Shown one piece after another: positions 11,151-24,639 of a stretch of DNA of 64,000 bases. A program made the position numbers and the translations under genes. The stretch is from Theodoxus fluviatilis (taxonomy: Eukaryota; Mollusca; Gastropoda; Cycloneritida; Neritidae). Numbering within the stretch: position 1 is the stretch's first letter; each line of letters begins with the position of its first letter. Where the stretch lies: NCBI GenBank assembly GCA_034096865.1, contig JAWQFJ010016250.1:1-64000 (forward strand). The letters run 5' to 3'. Below the pieces are notes generated by a model. The model did not search any database and was not told where the DNA came from. It worked only from the letters and a program-made list of their open reading frames with translations.

Positions 11151-11285
11151 GGTATGTGTGTGTGTGTGTGTGTATGTGTGTATGTGTGTGTGTGTGTGCG
11201 CGCGCGCGCCTCGTGTGTTTGCATGCATGCATGCACATATTGCGTGTGTGTGTGTGTGCGTGCGTGCATGCGTACATGTGTGCAC
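11151..11285. repeat. (TG)n compound microsatellite
   Basis: TG runs with GCGCGCGC and GCATGCATGCATGC palindromic interruptions. Confidence 0.9.
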
Positions 11286-11289
11286 AAGC

Positions 11290-13130
11290 ACATATCCGTG
11301 TATGCGTGTTCAAGCATGCATGTGTGTTTGATGGGGGCTCTGAATACGTGTTATCTACATGTATACATGAGTAAAAGAATCTGTTTGCAGTTCTTGGTAC
11401 TGTTCAGTTTCAGAAGGACTGCTCATGCAAAACGTGCAATAACTTTTACCATACAATTTAGTGGTTGCCCTATTGGGAGAATGTTCTCAGTTAGGAAGAT
11501 GATCGACTTACTACCGCTTGAAATGTCAATTTCTATTCTACAGACTTTTCTACGACTGTGATTGTCGACTTTTCAAGCCAGCATTCTAGGGAAAAGTAAA
11601 CAAACATGCACGATAAGTTGTTTGCTCCATGTACTCTTGTTTTAGTTGCAATGTTCCCTTTACGATGTGTTTTGCAAGTTATGCGTTGTTGATAATTCTA
11701 GTCGGCTACATTGTTTCACCAGTTGTTACGAATTTTTCTAACATCTTCCAGACATTGTGAAAAATTGGTTGTCAAAAATCAAAGTAATTGCATTTTAATG
11801 AGTAACTTTGAACAGAACTTTCTCAGAATTGGAAATGTTTAGCGAATGTTGATCTAAAGTAATGTAATTTGTTCTTCAAGCGAATTTCATTTATATGTCA
11901 TATATATCCTGTCATATGGGTACAAACTCTTGTTACATTGTTTTCTGAAAACCTTGCCTTGGCAAGCACCATGTACTTTTGACAAAGTTGTGAAAACTTT
12001 CAACAGTTTATGTTTGAATAAACTTGAAAAATTTATATGCAAGCTTTTGTCTCATAATTACTCCTTTAGATGTTGCTGAGTCTTGAGTAAAAACAGCACT
12101 GGAAAAATTTCTGGTGCAGCTTTTCTAAGAGATATGAGTATTCTTTACAATGCATTACAAGTTCTTTTGGGGTCAGCAAAGAATGCTACTCTGTCATGTG
12201 TCAACAAAAGTCAAGGCCATTCTTCACGCCCACAACACGATGGAAGTTGCAAATCTGGACTCGCACTAGAAGGCATGGCATCTCAGCAACAACTCTTAAC
12301 GTTAATTTAGAAACCAGGGCACATTAATCCCCACTGGACAGGCGTTTTTCTTTTTCCGGCTACTCACATTCTACGCTGAGTCACCATGACCCAAATCAAT
12401 GCGCTTTTTTCTTCCGCTGAGGGCACGTCACAGCTCACCCGTGTCAGGCCAGTTGAGCTATTGTCCTGGCCTCCCTTAACTACCACTGCCGACACCTCCC
12501 TCCTCCAGCCCCCCAACCCTCATCCTCTGTCCAACATGAAAAGACTCTCCAACACAACCGCCCCTTCCTCGGCTTGGCTTCGCTTCACTGATCATGGCCT
12601 GTCCTTCTTTGCTTGTAGCTCACTGGCTACTAGAATTGTCTTTTCATGAAAGCCCCTGGTTGCTTGCTATTCTCAACAGTCATAGAAGCATATCTGAATT
12701 ACATAAGAGGTGCCCTCCACCTTTCTCTTCCCCAGCTAACCCTTAGATTTTTGTCAGATGGATTGGGAATGCTGACAGATGTAGTAATTCAACTGGACAT
12801 GTAGTCCAAGCCTGTCCGCCACAAGATTGCTCACCCTGGGGTCATAATGCCCTCGCGCGCATAGGGCAAAGCGCGTCGTCAGAGTGCATAGTGCAGTTCA
12901 CATTCATAAAGATGATGTGTTCTGACCATGAAAGACGCAAAGAGGATTTTGAAAATCCTTTCAATTCTCTTTGAACCTAACTGCGGCTAAAGAGACGAGG
13001 TCTGCTCTCTAAAACATTATTTGTTAGTCAAAAGATATGGAAGGCGTTTCTGATCTGTTTTGTGTGTGTGTGCACGCGTTTGATGAAAAAGTTTGATACA
13101 TTTTACCTCCCACCAAACTATTATATATTG
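11290..13130. other. No gene recognised
   Basis: Ordinary AT-rich sequence. No protein family, RNA gene or repeat pair was recognised over about 1.8 kb. Confidence 0.4.
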
Positions 13131-13134
13131 CAAT

Positions 13135-13195
13135 TTTGTCGGCTTGCTGACCAGCTGGCTTGCTGGCCGGCAGGCCGGCAGGCTGGCTACCTGGT

Positions 13196-13227
<32 letters not shown>

Positions 13228-13610
13228 GGGCGGGCGGGCGGGCGGGCTGGCCGGCTGCCGGGTTGGTTGGCTACCTGGCTAGCTGACTAATTAATGGACA
13301 GGCGGATGGGCAACATAACAGAGGAACTAATGAATCTGCAAACCAACGAACGAACCAAACAACAACCGAAAGAACGAAAATATCTATACATAATTGCATA
13401 GAACACACAAGCAAAACCAAGCAGCAAATGAAAAAGTAATCGCAAAACAAAACGGAATGAACAAATGAAACAACAAACAAATAAAATTAAATTAACAATC
13501 GAACACAAGGACGCACATACATCCGATCACTCGTCCCAAGAAAACAAACGTCTTCACGCACAACGAAAGCACACCAAAAAATAATTGCAAACCTTATTGC
13601 AAAAAAAAGT
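13135..13610. repeat. GGCT/GGCG minisatellite module, copy 1
   Basis: GGCT and GGCGGGCG tetramers (13140-13285) are followed by a non-repetitive A-rich segment with ACTAATGAATCTGC, CAAAACCAAGCAGCAAA and ACGAAAGCACACCA. The same order recurs at 14105-14590, so repeat and flank were duplicated together. Confidence 0.85.
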
Positions 13611-14104
13611 CATTTAAAAGCAAGCTATGCTACCTTTATCTCTGCGCAATGCAATGATTTCATTGCATTTTCTACCAGGCAAGTGTGACTCCCCTTTCAA
13701 GCTAGAACTCTGGTCTTCTTGGTCGGCGCTGGTATAAAATATGAAAACGCGGAAATTTGCAAGAACAAAGTAACCAGCTGCTGTAAACATTCCCATTTAG
13801 CATGTATGACTTGGTTTATGCAGATGCTGGGCAGCCAGCCCAAACCTCTCGATTTATCTCATTTCTTGTTAAAGTAGAGCATACAAGGATGTTACGCAGT
13901 CATAATTTGTTTGATAATGAAGGCGTCAACATGTACACGTACATCCCCAAATAGTGATTCTGTGCATACTTATTAGAGCAAAGTTTGCTGAGGGACGTTC
14001 AAACATCTTACCTTCAAGCAAAACTATACTAACTCTCTTGTGATTAAGTCGGCAAATAGAAAATGGGAGGACGAACCAATGATTGGATGAAAGAACGAGT
14101 AAGC

Positions 14105-14590
14105 TTGCGTCCTTTGCCTGCCTGGCGGGCTGGCTGGCGGGCTGGCTGGCGGGCGGACTGGCTGCTTGGATGGCTGGCGGGTTGGCTGGCAAGCGGTCGG
14201 TCTGGCTGACTGACTGGCAGGCGGGCTGACGGGCGGGTGAGCAGGCAAAGTAGCTGGGGGCTGTCTGGTTGACTGACTGCCGGGCGGGCGGGTGGACGCA
14301 CAGGCAGACGAACTGATGAATCTACGAACCAAAGAAAAGGTCAACCAATAACCCAAAGACAAAAACGAGCGAAATATGAAACCATACACACGAGCATGGC
14401 CAAACAGCAAACACAAAAATAATCTCAAAACCAAAGAGAATGAACCAATAATATTACAAGCACATTTAAACATACGAATGGACGGTTGCAAGTATGCACG
14501 AACACCTGAACAGGCGGGTAAACGGACGAACATATGCATGCACAAACGAAAGCACACACTATACACCAAATGCATAACCTGAATGGGTGA
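14105..14590. repeat. GGCT/GGCG minisatellite module, copy 2
   Basis: Second copy of the 13.1-kb module, with GGCGGGCTGGCT tetramers, then ACTGATGAATCTACGAACC, AACAGCAAACACAAAAAT and ACGAAAGCACACAC. The copies are about 970 bp apart and diverged. Confidence 0.85.
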
Positions 14591-14639
14591 AAAATCGATT
14601 TGTCCCATTTCGTCACAAATCTAGTGTACAAGAGTGTCA

Positions 14640-15262
14640 TCCACAAGCCGACTTTTCCCCCGTATGATTCTTGAAGCGCTTTCATGGGACTCCTTTGTCA
14701 CGTTTGCCCAGGCATAGCTCTTCACAGAACAGCTTTGGGCAAACGCTTGTTCTCCATGCATGACAGGTGTTCTGCTCTGTGGAGCTGTTGGGTCAAAAAC
14801 ATGGCCTCAATTCTGGAGATGCTGGCTCACTCCAAAACTTCGTTCTTTGTCACATAGTCTTGCCACTTGATACCCATGATGACACAAACAAACGCACCGT
14901 TGGCGAAAGCATTCCAGAAGCTGCTATTGTTTCCAGTCTAGAACCCAAGCTTCAGATCCTCTCTAAGAGTGGTAACAAATGCAGCTCTGTACGCCAGGAT
15001 CTTTGTTGACAAGCGTAGTGAGAAATTCTTCCTAATTTACCTCCCTAAGCGACGGCAGAAGCTGCCGACTTTTGCGTGGCGGTTGTCGCCAGCGCTGGCT
15101 ATTGTGGCATCGTTGGAAATGTTCCTTCTGAGGTAGATGAAGTGCTCATCTGTATCTACATGTAATGTTGATCCGTCAATGCAGATATGTGGAGGATTAT
15201 AGGTTCTGTGTCTTGGTATCTGGTACAGCATTCTGTTTTCTTGAGGTTGAGTGTGAGGCCAA
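14640..15262 (-). pseudogene. LINE reverse transcriptase C-terminal fragment
   Basis: Reading the minus strand from 15262: FGLTLNLKKTE, ICIDGSTLHVD, FIYLRRNISNDATI and DNRHAKVGSFCRRLGR, the thumb region seen in the 2.9-kb LINE. Further along are SEAWVL, IMGIKWQDYVTKNEVLE and IEAMFLTQQL, which match that LINE's NTEVL/IEALIMKAQL block. Several stops and frame changes occur. It is a 5'-truncated, inactive copy of the same superfamily as 2950-3835. Its upstream edge abuts a Gag fragment on the other strand. Confidence 0.75.
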
Positions 15263-15930
15263 AACTCTACAACAGCAAAGCACCGTGGGATGCATACCAC
15301 ATCCAATTTGAGGTGACCGCGCAGATCAACGGCTGGGGTGAACGGAAGAAAGCGAGATTCCTTATCTCCAGCCTGACGGGACAAGCGGTGACAGTCCTGG
15401 AAACCATTCCGCCCAAGGCAGGAACTACTATACTGCCCTCGTTCGGACCCTCCGTGACAGGTTCCAAGATACCCGGAATGCAGACCAGGCTAAGGCAGTG
15501 CTTTACACAAGAAAGCGTAAGAAGGGCGGATCGTTCATTGAGTTGGCGGCCGACATAGAGAGGCTGGTCAGGCGAACTCACCCTGCCTTTAACAGGGAGG
15601 CAATCAACGATCTGGCTCAAGAGAAGTTTCTAGATGCCCTCGTCAACGATGAAGCAAAACATCAGGTGCAGGTGTTAGCTACCTCTACCTTGGCGGAGGC
15701 TGTAAACACCGCTCTCCGCGTCGAGGCTATCGCTCAGTGTGAAGAAGCGACCCAGCCAATTTCCCACCCTCACAGGATCAGAGCAATTGGCAGCCAGGAG
15801 AAGCAAGAGGGTGATGGCGTCACCGTCTCTCTCTGACCCAGTTTCGTCAGTTTATGGTGGAGTTGCTGGAGAAGATGCAAAACCGTTCCTCTCGTCAAGA
15901 TGGACAGCAAGGACAAATCAGATACATTTG
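15255..15930 (+). pseudogene. Ty3/gypsy-type retrotransposon Gag fragment
   Basis: The plus strand encodes WDAYHIQFEVTAQINGW, a FLISSLTGQAVTVLETIP block, then after a frame change near 15425 an LRDRFQDTRNADQAK block. A further helical part reads SFIELAADIERLVRRTHPAF and FLDALVNDEAKHQVQ, and FRQFMVELLEKMQNRSSRQD follows after another frame change near 15835. This is the capsid-like Gag region of Ty3/gypsy LTR retrotransposons, which packages the element's RNA. No zinc knuckle, protease, polymerase or LTR was found, so it is an isolated fragment. Confidence 0.75.
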
Positions 15931-15934
15931 ACAC

Positions 15935-18150
15935 ACAAAAAATCCCGCAATAGCGGCCCCCGGCAATAGCGGCCCACCGCAGTAGCGAACACATTCCATT
16001 CTGTGTGTGAGTCACTGCGAATTAAGCGACCAACATCCAACCAGTTTCCTCGGACGAGTCACTAGTGTCGCCCATTCAACAAATGTAGACTTGAAAATCG
16101 CTATACTCAGTGGTGGGACAAGTAAGCAAGTCTCGTTGATGGACAACATCATCGGCAAGTAAACATCTATGAAGTACATGACTTTTCTGGATGTGTACTT
16201 AGATGTGGGTTGTTGATAACAGCCTCTGTCCACAGAATGCACCTAAAGAGAAGGCGTCTAGCATTCTGCATATGGATGAGGCATGGGTGATGATGTCTTG
16301 AATCTTAATAGGAAGAACGTGACCTTCTTAGAATTCCAAGTGGTGACTTTGAATGCATCTTGAAACTATGAGCAGCGTATCAGCTCTTAGTTGAGTATAT
16401 GGGGCTGTTTTGAAATTATCTCCTATCAGGTGCGCTTTGCCAACATGAGTCCCTTTATCTTCTTCCATAAGAGCTGCATTGCGTCGACTTGGCAATCTAA
16501 TCACAAAAGAAGCATAGAATGTTAAGAAGGATGGAAGTTTGAGAGGTCATCCTGATGTTGCCAGTAATATTAGCTACTCAGTTGTGGATTTCCTCTGACA
16601 GAAGATTACTGACGTCACTACAATTAGTTCAGTTCTTAAGCAGACAGCCCTCTCACCAGACCTTCTAAGATTTCTTAAAGGACTTATCTTTTCTGACCTT
16701 AAAGGTTATCACCCTGACATTTCAAGCTCGAGAGCCACCTGGCGAACACTACAGAATTGTATCAAATGTCTGGGCCACGGTTTGCTGGAGATGTTGACTC
16801 AGGTGGTCTTCAGCTACTCCCAGTAGATAAATTGCATCAACACTGCTGTGTGGGAAATGAACTCACGAATTGTTAGGATAATCAAAGATTTGTGGTAACC
16901 TTGCAACCTCTGCATTCCTCCTCCTCCCTCCTCCCTCCTTCCTCCTCCCTGCCTACCTCCCTCCATCCTTGTCCTCTTCCTGTTGCTGCTGCTGCACATA
17001 ATGAGGTCCAAAAGCAAGGATACTTAGTATGAGGAAAATCATCCCAAGTCAATGCAATGATATACCCAATGGAAACAGTTCACCCTAGGATTTCCATGTG
17101 CTACACGTCCATTTCATTTTTCTGCCTGTCTTGTTCGGTTGACTATGAGGTGTAACGTGATGGTTAGATCATAAGCTTTGCCACTTTCATTCTTGCTTTT
17201 GTATATACAAAGGCTATGCAATAGCTTCACGTCTTCTATAGTGTTCTTGTTCGGATGGACCAGAAGAGCTGAGAAGCCATGCATCCCCACCTTCCTGGAC
17301 TCTAAAGGGCCACCGACATTGCTGCCACCGGAAGTCTCAGGCAAAACGGGATCTGATCATGGAAATTCAATGCAATGCAAGTATCCAGAGTGTAATGGTT
17401 TCGCACGGATATAGCAACTCCTGCTAATATCAGATACATGTATCTGTTTTACATATATTTCTAGAACACTGAGTGCTCATGCAAACCGACCAATGTCTCC
17501 ACATGCAGCAGCAACATTCTTTGTGTTATATGCAGCCGATCCAGTGAGTAATGCAGGTTGGGAATACAAGTGAGAGGTGAGAGTTGAAGGAAAGGGAGCA
17601 GGGGTGAGGATGGGGGATGTTAGGGAGGAGACTACGAGATCGAGTTCAATGGATTCATGAATGCAAGAGATCAACATGTTGCACTTGTTCGATAGGTGAA
17701 AGGCGTCATGAAATTGAATCTGTCTCTGTTGGACGCTGGTCACTAATTGATCAAAACCACAAGCTGTTGCAGTGTGCGGTCCTCAATTACTTTCTCATGT
17801 TGCCGCCAATCCTTATGAAACGATTTTGTGTAGGCAGATCTCTATGTGGGAACAGTTGGCTTGCGTGAGTGTGGGCTTAGGTGGATGTAGTCTATGACAA
17901 CATCGATCGCATTTAATGACAAGACCTTTATATCTTTATCGTTGCAGACATGTTTTTTCGAATTCTTGCCATATTCCGAAGCCGTGTTATATAACACCTT
18001 GCTTACCTCTCCGAATTTGATTTAAATGGACACTGCCGTCAATATGGAAAAGTTTGCCGCCATAGAGAATGACAAGATAATGTAAACGATTGATCCGTAT
18101 TCAGTCATCACTGTGGGTTTGTCAACGATCAACACATGATTGAAGAGCCC
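15935..18150. other. No gene recognised
   Basis: About 2.2 kb with short frames only. A direct repeat, CAATAGCGGCCC, occurs at 15948 and 15964. A CCTCC-rich stretch lies at 16915-16965. No family was recognised. Confidence 0.4.

Positions 18151-18209
<59 letters not shown>
18151..18209. repeat. (CT)n microsatellite at a LINE 5' junction
   Basis: Pure CT repeat directly upstream of the LINE fragment that begins at about 18210. Confidence 0.95.
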
Positions 18210-18214
<5 letters not shown>

Positions 18215-19975
18215 AATCAATAGAGTTTTGGACAATTATCAAAAGTGCTGTACGTAAAACAGCAACTCTCCCAGTAGAAATTCACCTTAGCGAATGGAAA
18301 TACTATTTTGAATACATATTTAAGTATTAGACCAGGAAAGTCACCAGGTCATGATGGGATCCCAGGCGAGTGTTTTAAAGCAGCGTGAGAAAAAATAATA
18401 CCATTTCTTTGTAAACGGTTTAATAACCTGTTCCAAAATCAGTACTATCCCAAACAATGGTTGAAATCTGTCGTAGTACCCATTCATAAAAAAGTAACAA
18501 ATTGGATCCTGACAACTATAGGGGCATTTCATTATTGCCCATCCTTAGTAAAGTGTTTTCATCTATTTTAGCGAGACGCCTTCGAAACTGCCTGGAAATG
18601 GAGAACAAAATTTGTACAGAGCAGGCTGGATTTCGACCAGATCATTCGACAATATATCATGTGTATACTTTATATTCGATGGCTATGAAACATGTATACG
18701 GACAAGGCACAGGTAAAATGTTCGTTGCTTTTGTCGACTACAAGAAAGCTTTTGATTCAGTCAATCGTTCGAAGCTTTGGAACATATTGTCAAATGGAGG
18801 TTTATCTACAAAATTCACTAATATGCTTATGAAGATGTATTCCAACGTACAGTCCTGTATTCGTTGGAACCACGAGCTTTCTGACTTCTTCTCATGTCCA
18901 GTTGGCGTAAAGCAAGGAGCAAAAGAGAGCACTTCTCTTTTTATCATGTATATGTATATTAACACTGTGGCTAAATATGTTCGAGAGCACGGGAAGCATG
19001 GGGTCCAGATGATACCAGGCGCGACCGAACTGTTTGCCCTATTCTTTGCTGACGATGTTGCTCTGCTATCCTCTACAGCAACTGGGTTGCAGAATCAAAT
19101 ACTCTCTTGTATGTGTATCGAAAACCCTTGACCTTGAAGTTAACAATGACAAGACTAAAGTGATGATTTTTTGACGGGGCGGGCACTTAGCAGTAGGTGA
19201 AAAATGATATCTAAATCGGAATAAATTAGAGGTAGTTAATATATATAAATATCTTGGTTGTACTTTCACTACTAAGCTATCGCAAAGTGCTTCTGTGGAA
19301 GAAGCGGCTGGTAAAGGCAAACAAAATACTTTTCAAATTAATTATTAAAACGACGTGGTCACTCCGAAACACAAGCCCCAAAGTATACTTCAAACTTTTC
19401 GAATTTCAGGTGCAGTCATCATTATTATACGGTGCAGAAGTCTGGGGTCTGCAAAGACAAGACGTGGTGGAAAAGGCTCATCTATTTGCATGCAAGAAGT
19501 TTATGGGTTTGGACATTAGAACACCAACTCACTTTGTGAACGGCGAACTGGGCAGATACCTTTTAGTCGTTCATAGCACTGTTAAAGTAATAAAATACTG
19601 GCTCAGACTGATGAAAATATCCACGCAAAGGCTGCCGAGACAAGCATATGCTATGTTAGTTAACTCGCGTATTTCAGACAATAAGAATTGGCCTTGTATG
19701 GTAAAAACTACCCTGTGTAATTCTGGATATGCATATGTTTGGCTGAATGCTGGGGTAGGTAATGAGAGATGTTTTTTAATGCAACTTAGGCGAAGACTTC
19801 AGGACTGTTACCGCCAGTCATGGGATGCACGTAATACTTGCAGTGAAAAATTTGAGTGATATTCTACCTTTAAGGATATATTTGGACAAGAGGAATATTT
19901 CAGTATCCTCACCATTTAAAAGTTTAGAGATACATTCATTCGTTTTCGATTGGGAATAAATGATCTCCGAATTAA
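18210..19975 (+). pseudogene. LINE reverse transcriptase (family X), longest copy
   Basis: RPGKSPGHDGIPGECFKAA appears near 18325-18387, ending in a TGA. A 209-residue open frame (18502-19131) then has NYRGISLLPILSKVFS, EQAGFRPDHSTI, VAFVDYKKAFDSVN and the catalytic FADD (Asp codons 19051-19056), the fingers and palm of a non-LTR reverse transcriptase. After frame changes near 19130-19250 the thumb and C-terminus follow (19254-19859): LLYGAEVWGLQ, FMGLDIRTPTHFVNGELGRY, YVWLNAGVGNE and LRRRLQDCYRQSW. Beyond a TGA come YSTFKDIFGQEEYF and FRLGINDLRINK, linking it to the other family X fragments. The endonuclease is absent. The catalytic aspartates are intact, but stops and frame changes make it dead. 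Confidence 0.9.
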
Positions 19976-20074
19976 CAAACAGCACAGTCCTAACGAAAGG
20001 ACACTTCTTTTTTTAATCTTTATTCAGAAAGGAGAGTATACACATACGTTTGACCAAAACTTTGCACAACAGTA

Positions 20075-20079
<5 letters not shown>

Positions 20080-20152
<73 letters not shown>

Positions 20153-20158
20153 TATAAT
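20080..20158. repeat. (AT)n microsatellite
   Basis: AT dinucleotides that decay into AATAT and TTAATAA sequence. Confidence 0.97.
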
Positions 20159-20399
20159 ATTTTTTTTAAATTATTAATAAATAATTATAATAATTATTAA
20201 TTAATATTAAGAAAATTTTATTAAAAAAACAAACAAGAAAAGGATAGAGAACCTGAAGAATTGTACATAAAATTACATGCTGTAGATATCGTGAAGGGTG
20301 ATGAGCATGAGAGATAAGATCTGGAATGAGAAGGGAAAAGGGGGGGGGGGAGTTGGAGAAGCGCAAGAGGCGTTGAGCAAAGGACAATTTCTTGTTACG

Positions 20400-23300
20400 T
20401 TTATGGAGTCTTTATTTATATTGGTAGGACTGGTGACCACATGCTCTGAAGCTGTTCCAATATTCCATTTCTGAAAGGAACTCTTTCCTCAATTCTATAT
20501 GAATACTGAAGGACTTGCCTAAAGGAATCAAACGCTATTTCATAATTTCGACACTTAGCTTGATGAATATATTTTTTGGCTAATATAAAAATAAGATTTA
20601 CAATAGGAGAAGCGAGCTTGTTTCCGAAGACTATGGAATATGAACATTTGGAGAATGTTGCCGTTCTGCTTTCTAGATATTGCTGTATAGAAATCTTGTA
20701 TTACTTGACACTCCCAGAATATATGTTCCTGTGTTTCAACACAACACCAGCAAAATCCGCAAAGTGATGATGATGGTTTTCCTATACGTAGAAGGAAGGT
20801 GTTTGTTGATGTAATCCGATGTAAGAATTTGAACTGAAAGGTCCTTAGCTGAGTGTCTATTGTGCATTGCTTTGGCAGAGAATAAATGCTTTCCCAATCA
20901 ATGTTATTGCTCTCGAATGATTTTTTTCCACTTTTGGGGGGAATGAATGTCTATGTCCATGTTGTCAATTAGAACTGAGTAAAAGAAGTTAGTACATTTT
21001 GATACCCTATTTATTCTTTCACTAATTCTCTCACACTGACTTTGACATTGGTTGTTTTTTATTTTTTGCATCCATTCCTGTGGAATATACTTTTTTATTG
21101 TTTGATAAGTAAATATCTTCTGCATTGAATTTGAACTTTGTCTTCAGATGGAGAAAAACTGGCTAGATCATTGTTTTTAACAATATGTTTCACCTGCAAG
21201 ATACCCTTGTCAGCCCATTTTTTGGACTTGACTGGTACCCTGCAATGACATATAATTTTTTGAATTATACCACAGGGATTGTTCTAGTATATTGTCAGCA
21301 GGATTTTCTGTCACAACAACCTTATTCCAGTGCTTCATTACATCATAAAAGAAGGTGTTTTGGGGGATGTACAGCTTGAGGTGTTTTTCATTCAATGTTG
21401 AATTTAATAAATTTTCTTTCCCAATCTTACAGAGATAATGTCTAAATGTTATTTTCCATTCTCCTTGATTGTTAAGAGTTGGTGTAGCGTTTTATCCAGT
21501 TTGCTTTAACTGCTGACAAAGTTTTGAGCATCTAACATTTTCAAACCACCATTTTCTATCTTTTGGCACATTACTTTTCGAGCTTTTCTGCCAGGTTTAT
21601 CATTTCACAAGAACTTAAACAGTCCCTTATTTATTGCTTTTAGTTGCTTCTCAGTTGGATCAGGTAGATTTGTCAATGGGTATAGTATAATAGGGTAAGT
21701 TAGCATCTTAATGACTGTTATTTTACCATATAAGGTGAGGTTACGAGGTTTCCATTTGTGTAATAGCTTAACCATTTTCTTAAATCTCTCATTTATGTTT
21801 ATTTCAGTCATTTTGCTTGTTTCATTAGTGAAAAGTATTCCAAGTGTTTTAACGACCTCTGAAGTCCATGTAAAGTTCTTTTCCTGGCATAGTCTGACCT
21901 GAGTGTCTTTGAGGGGACCTATTCTTAGAATGGCACAATTTTCATAGCTGACTTTTAAGCCAGATTTTTCTCCAAAGCTTTGAATGGAGCAGGTAGTGCT
22001 GAGATCTCTTTCTGTTCCATCTAGAAAAATAGTAACATCATCAGCATATGCTGTCATTTTGACAGAGATATCCAGAAGTTTGAAACCTTAAATATCATAA
22101 TTATTTCTTATTAAATGAGAACTAATTTCAAACACAATGTTGAAAGTATAAAGAGAAAGAGGGCATCCCTGTCTTGTTCCGCAGGCTACTTTAAAAAATG
22201 CTGACATGTATTCATTGTTAGTTACACAGATTTGTGCATCTGTGTAAAATAATTTGATCCACTGTATCAAGTCTTTGCCAAAGTTGAAATGCTCAAGTGT
22301 TTTGATCATATAGTCATGATCAACATTGTCAAAGGCTTTCTTGAAGTCTACAAACATAATCCACCCTTTCCTTTCTTTCTCATGAGCAAGTAGGATAACA
22401 TCATGTATCAGTCTAATATTTTCTCCTATATATTTATTTTTTATAAAGCCAGTTTGGGAGTGGTGTATGATGGATGAAAGAACTTTTAAAAATCTATTTG
22501 CTATTGCTTTTGCAGCTATTTTGCAGTCAACGTTCAGTAAGGTGATGATCTCCAGTTGTTCAAATATGTTCTGTCTTGATCTTTTTTAGAAATCAAAGTG
22601 ATAATACCTTGACACTGTAGCATCGTTAGCTTTCCTTTCTCAAATGAGGGATTCAGTGAATCTAAGAGGTAGGTCTTAATGTCTGGCCAAAATACTTTAT
22701 AAAACTCACCGAGGATTCCATCACTACCTGGACTTCGATTGTTTTTCATACTTTCTATAGATTCTTCCAATTCAGTTTCAGTCAGTAGACCTTCACAACT
22801 ATGTTTTTCATCATTGCTGAGTTTTGGAATGTTACTTGGGAAAATATCACCACTGTGAGAAGAAGGTGTTTAACTTTTTGGAGTACAGTTGTTCAAAAAA
22901 GTGCTTTTCCTCATTTACGATTTCTGAGGGGTTATGTATGTCTGACCCACTACCTTTTCGTTCTGTTATGACTTTGTTTTCATAGTTTCTCTTGTCTAAG
23001 TTTGCAGAGTATCTTGTATTTTTTTCATCTTCTTCCACCCATCTGCTTTTCGCTCTTAGAATTATTCCTTGTACTTTCTCATCATACATTCTTTCTAATT
23101 CTTTCTGCTTAGTTTCCAGTTTAGCCTGTAGGGCCGAGTCTTTCCAGCTTGACTTTTGAATCTCCTCATTTATACTTTCTATTTCTTTCTGGAGCACTAT
23201 TTTCGTCTTAGTTTTCTCCTTTTGCTTTTGAGCAGAATGAATTATGGATTCCTGCCTTACAGTTCCTTTGATAAGTTTCCATTTGGTATTTGGATTTGCA

Positions 23301-23665
23301 TCAGAGTTGATTGTCATTATTTCCTGTATTTTGGTATGTATTTTTATTTTGTAATCTTCATCAAGAAGTAAATTTGTATTCAGTTTCAAATACCCTGGAC
23401 CACGAGCAGGTATTAATGTGTCTAGCTTAAAATAAACAAGAGGTTGGTCAGAGAGAAATCCCGGAATTATTCTTGCCGCACGACTATTGTTAACAAGATG
23501 CGATGATATCAGTATATAATCAAGTCTACAAGAAATGTTTGGTTTTGTATTTGAATGCCATGTAAAGATTTTATCATTTGGATGGTACAAGCGTCAAATG
23601 TCATAAAGATCATACTTTTCTATTACATGTATTAATTTTTCCCTTTGTTTATGTTTGGCTGCCAA
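20400..23665 (-). mobile_element. L1/Tx1-like LINE, 5'-truncated and decayed
   Basis: Minus-strand order, 5' to 3': the endonuclease end (KYDLYDI near 23605; HPNDKIFTWHSNTKP and CRLDYILISSHL, 23590-23500), a coiled-coil linker (about 23330-23060), SRWVEEDEKNTRYSANL, and the RT segment KNNRSPGSDGILGEFYK (22755-22690). Palm segments follow: FVDFKKAFDNVDHDYMI (about 22354-22305), TRQGCPLSLYTFN, and YADD within TAYADDVTIFLDGTE (22055-22015). Then come thumb NLTLYGKITVIKML (about 21750-21710), a C-terminal CGFC...H...C motif near 20760-20710, and a final stop near 20404 with an AATAAAG word. Frame changes and stops separate the blocks. The L1/Tx1-like assignment rests on the C-terminal motif and linker. 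Confidence 0.88.
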
Positions 23666-23669
23666 TTGG

Positions 23670-24625
23670 TTGCGGAGATATACCACTGAAAACATGCTAT
23701 TCTGTCAACGTGCCGGAAACAACCAATTTCCCCCCAATTTTGACCACCTGCAAAATTTGTCATGAGAGGACCTAAAAAAAGAAACAGCAATTTTTACTAA
23801 CCTTTTGTTGTTGGAAATTCACTGTGCTAAAAGCAACGCTTTGTGAGTAAAATTGCTGGATATACAATAGGCCAAACTAGGGACAAAAGAGTATATCCAA
23901 ATGTAGTTATTTGCTCTCAATGGCAAGTTTGAAGGGCTCCTGTGCAGAATAAAATAAGCAGACAAGTCCCAAAATGACATTTTGAACGGATCATTTACTA
24001 GACAGTCCAGTTTTATTTTTCAAACTGCACACTTTATTCAAATAAAACTGCCAATGTCCCGAACTTTGAAAAAACTTCAATTTGTCACATGGGAAAACTC
24101 AGTTTCAAAGATACACCCAAGAAATTTCATGTGCTGGTTTGTTACACTACATTTTACTCAACCATATAGCCACTAACATACATAGGTTACTTTTCTTAAT
24201 TAAAAATGTTTAAAAACATACACAAGACCGTTGGAAATTGGGGATGACAAACGTCAAAGAGTGATTTTCTTTCAAGAGTAGTTAAAGTACAGCCCAAAAA
24301 GTTCATGTGAATCAGTACTTTTTACAATTGCACACATGTTTACTTAAATATGCTTGAAAATTTCAAGACAGATCCTACGTATTTAATACTTAGTTCACTC
24401 TGCACCAGGAGGCACACAAGGCCTCCGTGCACTCTTTCCAAACTGTCCTCTCACTGGCCACCACCTTGACCTCACACCAGGTATCCTCCACCCTGCTTCC
24501 ATTGTCTGTCTCAAACTTTCATCTCAGTATTCTGTGAGATAGTCTTATAACGTACATGTCTACCCATCCCTATTCTACATACTATCAAAAAAGCAGAGTT
24601 AAGGTAAGAGCTTAACTAAAAGATA
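23670..24625. other. No gene recognised
   Basis: AT-rich sequence without a recognisable frame or repeat partner. Confidence 0.4.
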
Positions 24626-24639
24626 AACGAGTCCTCCTT

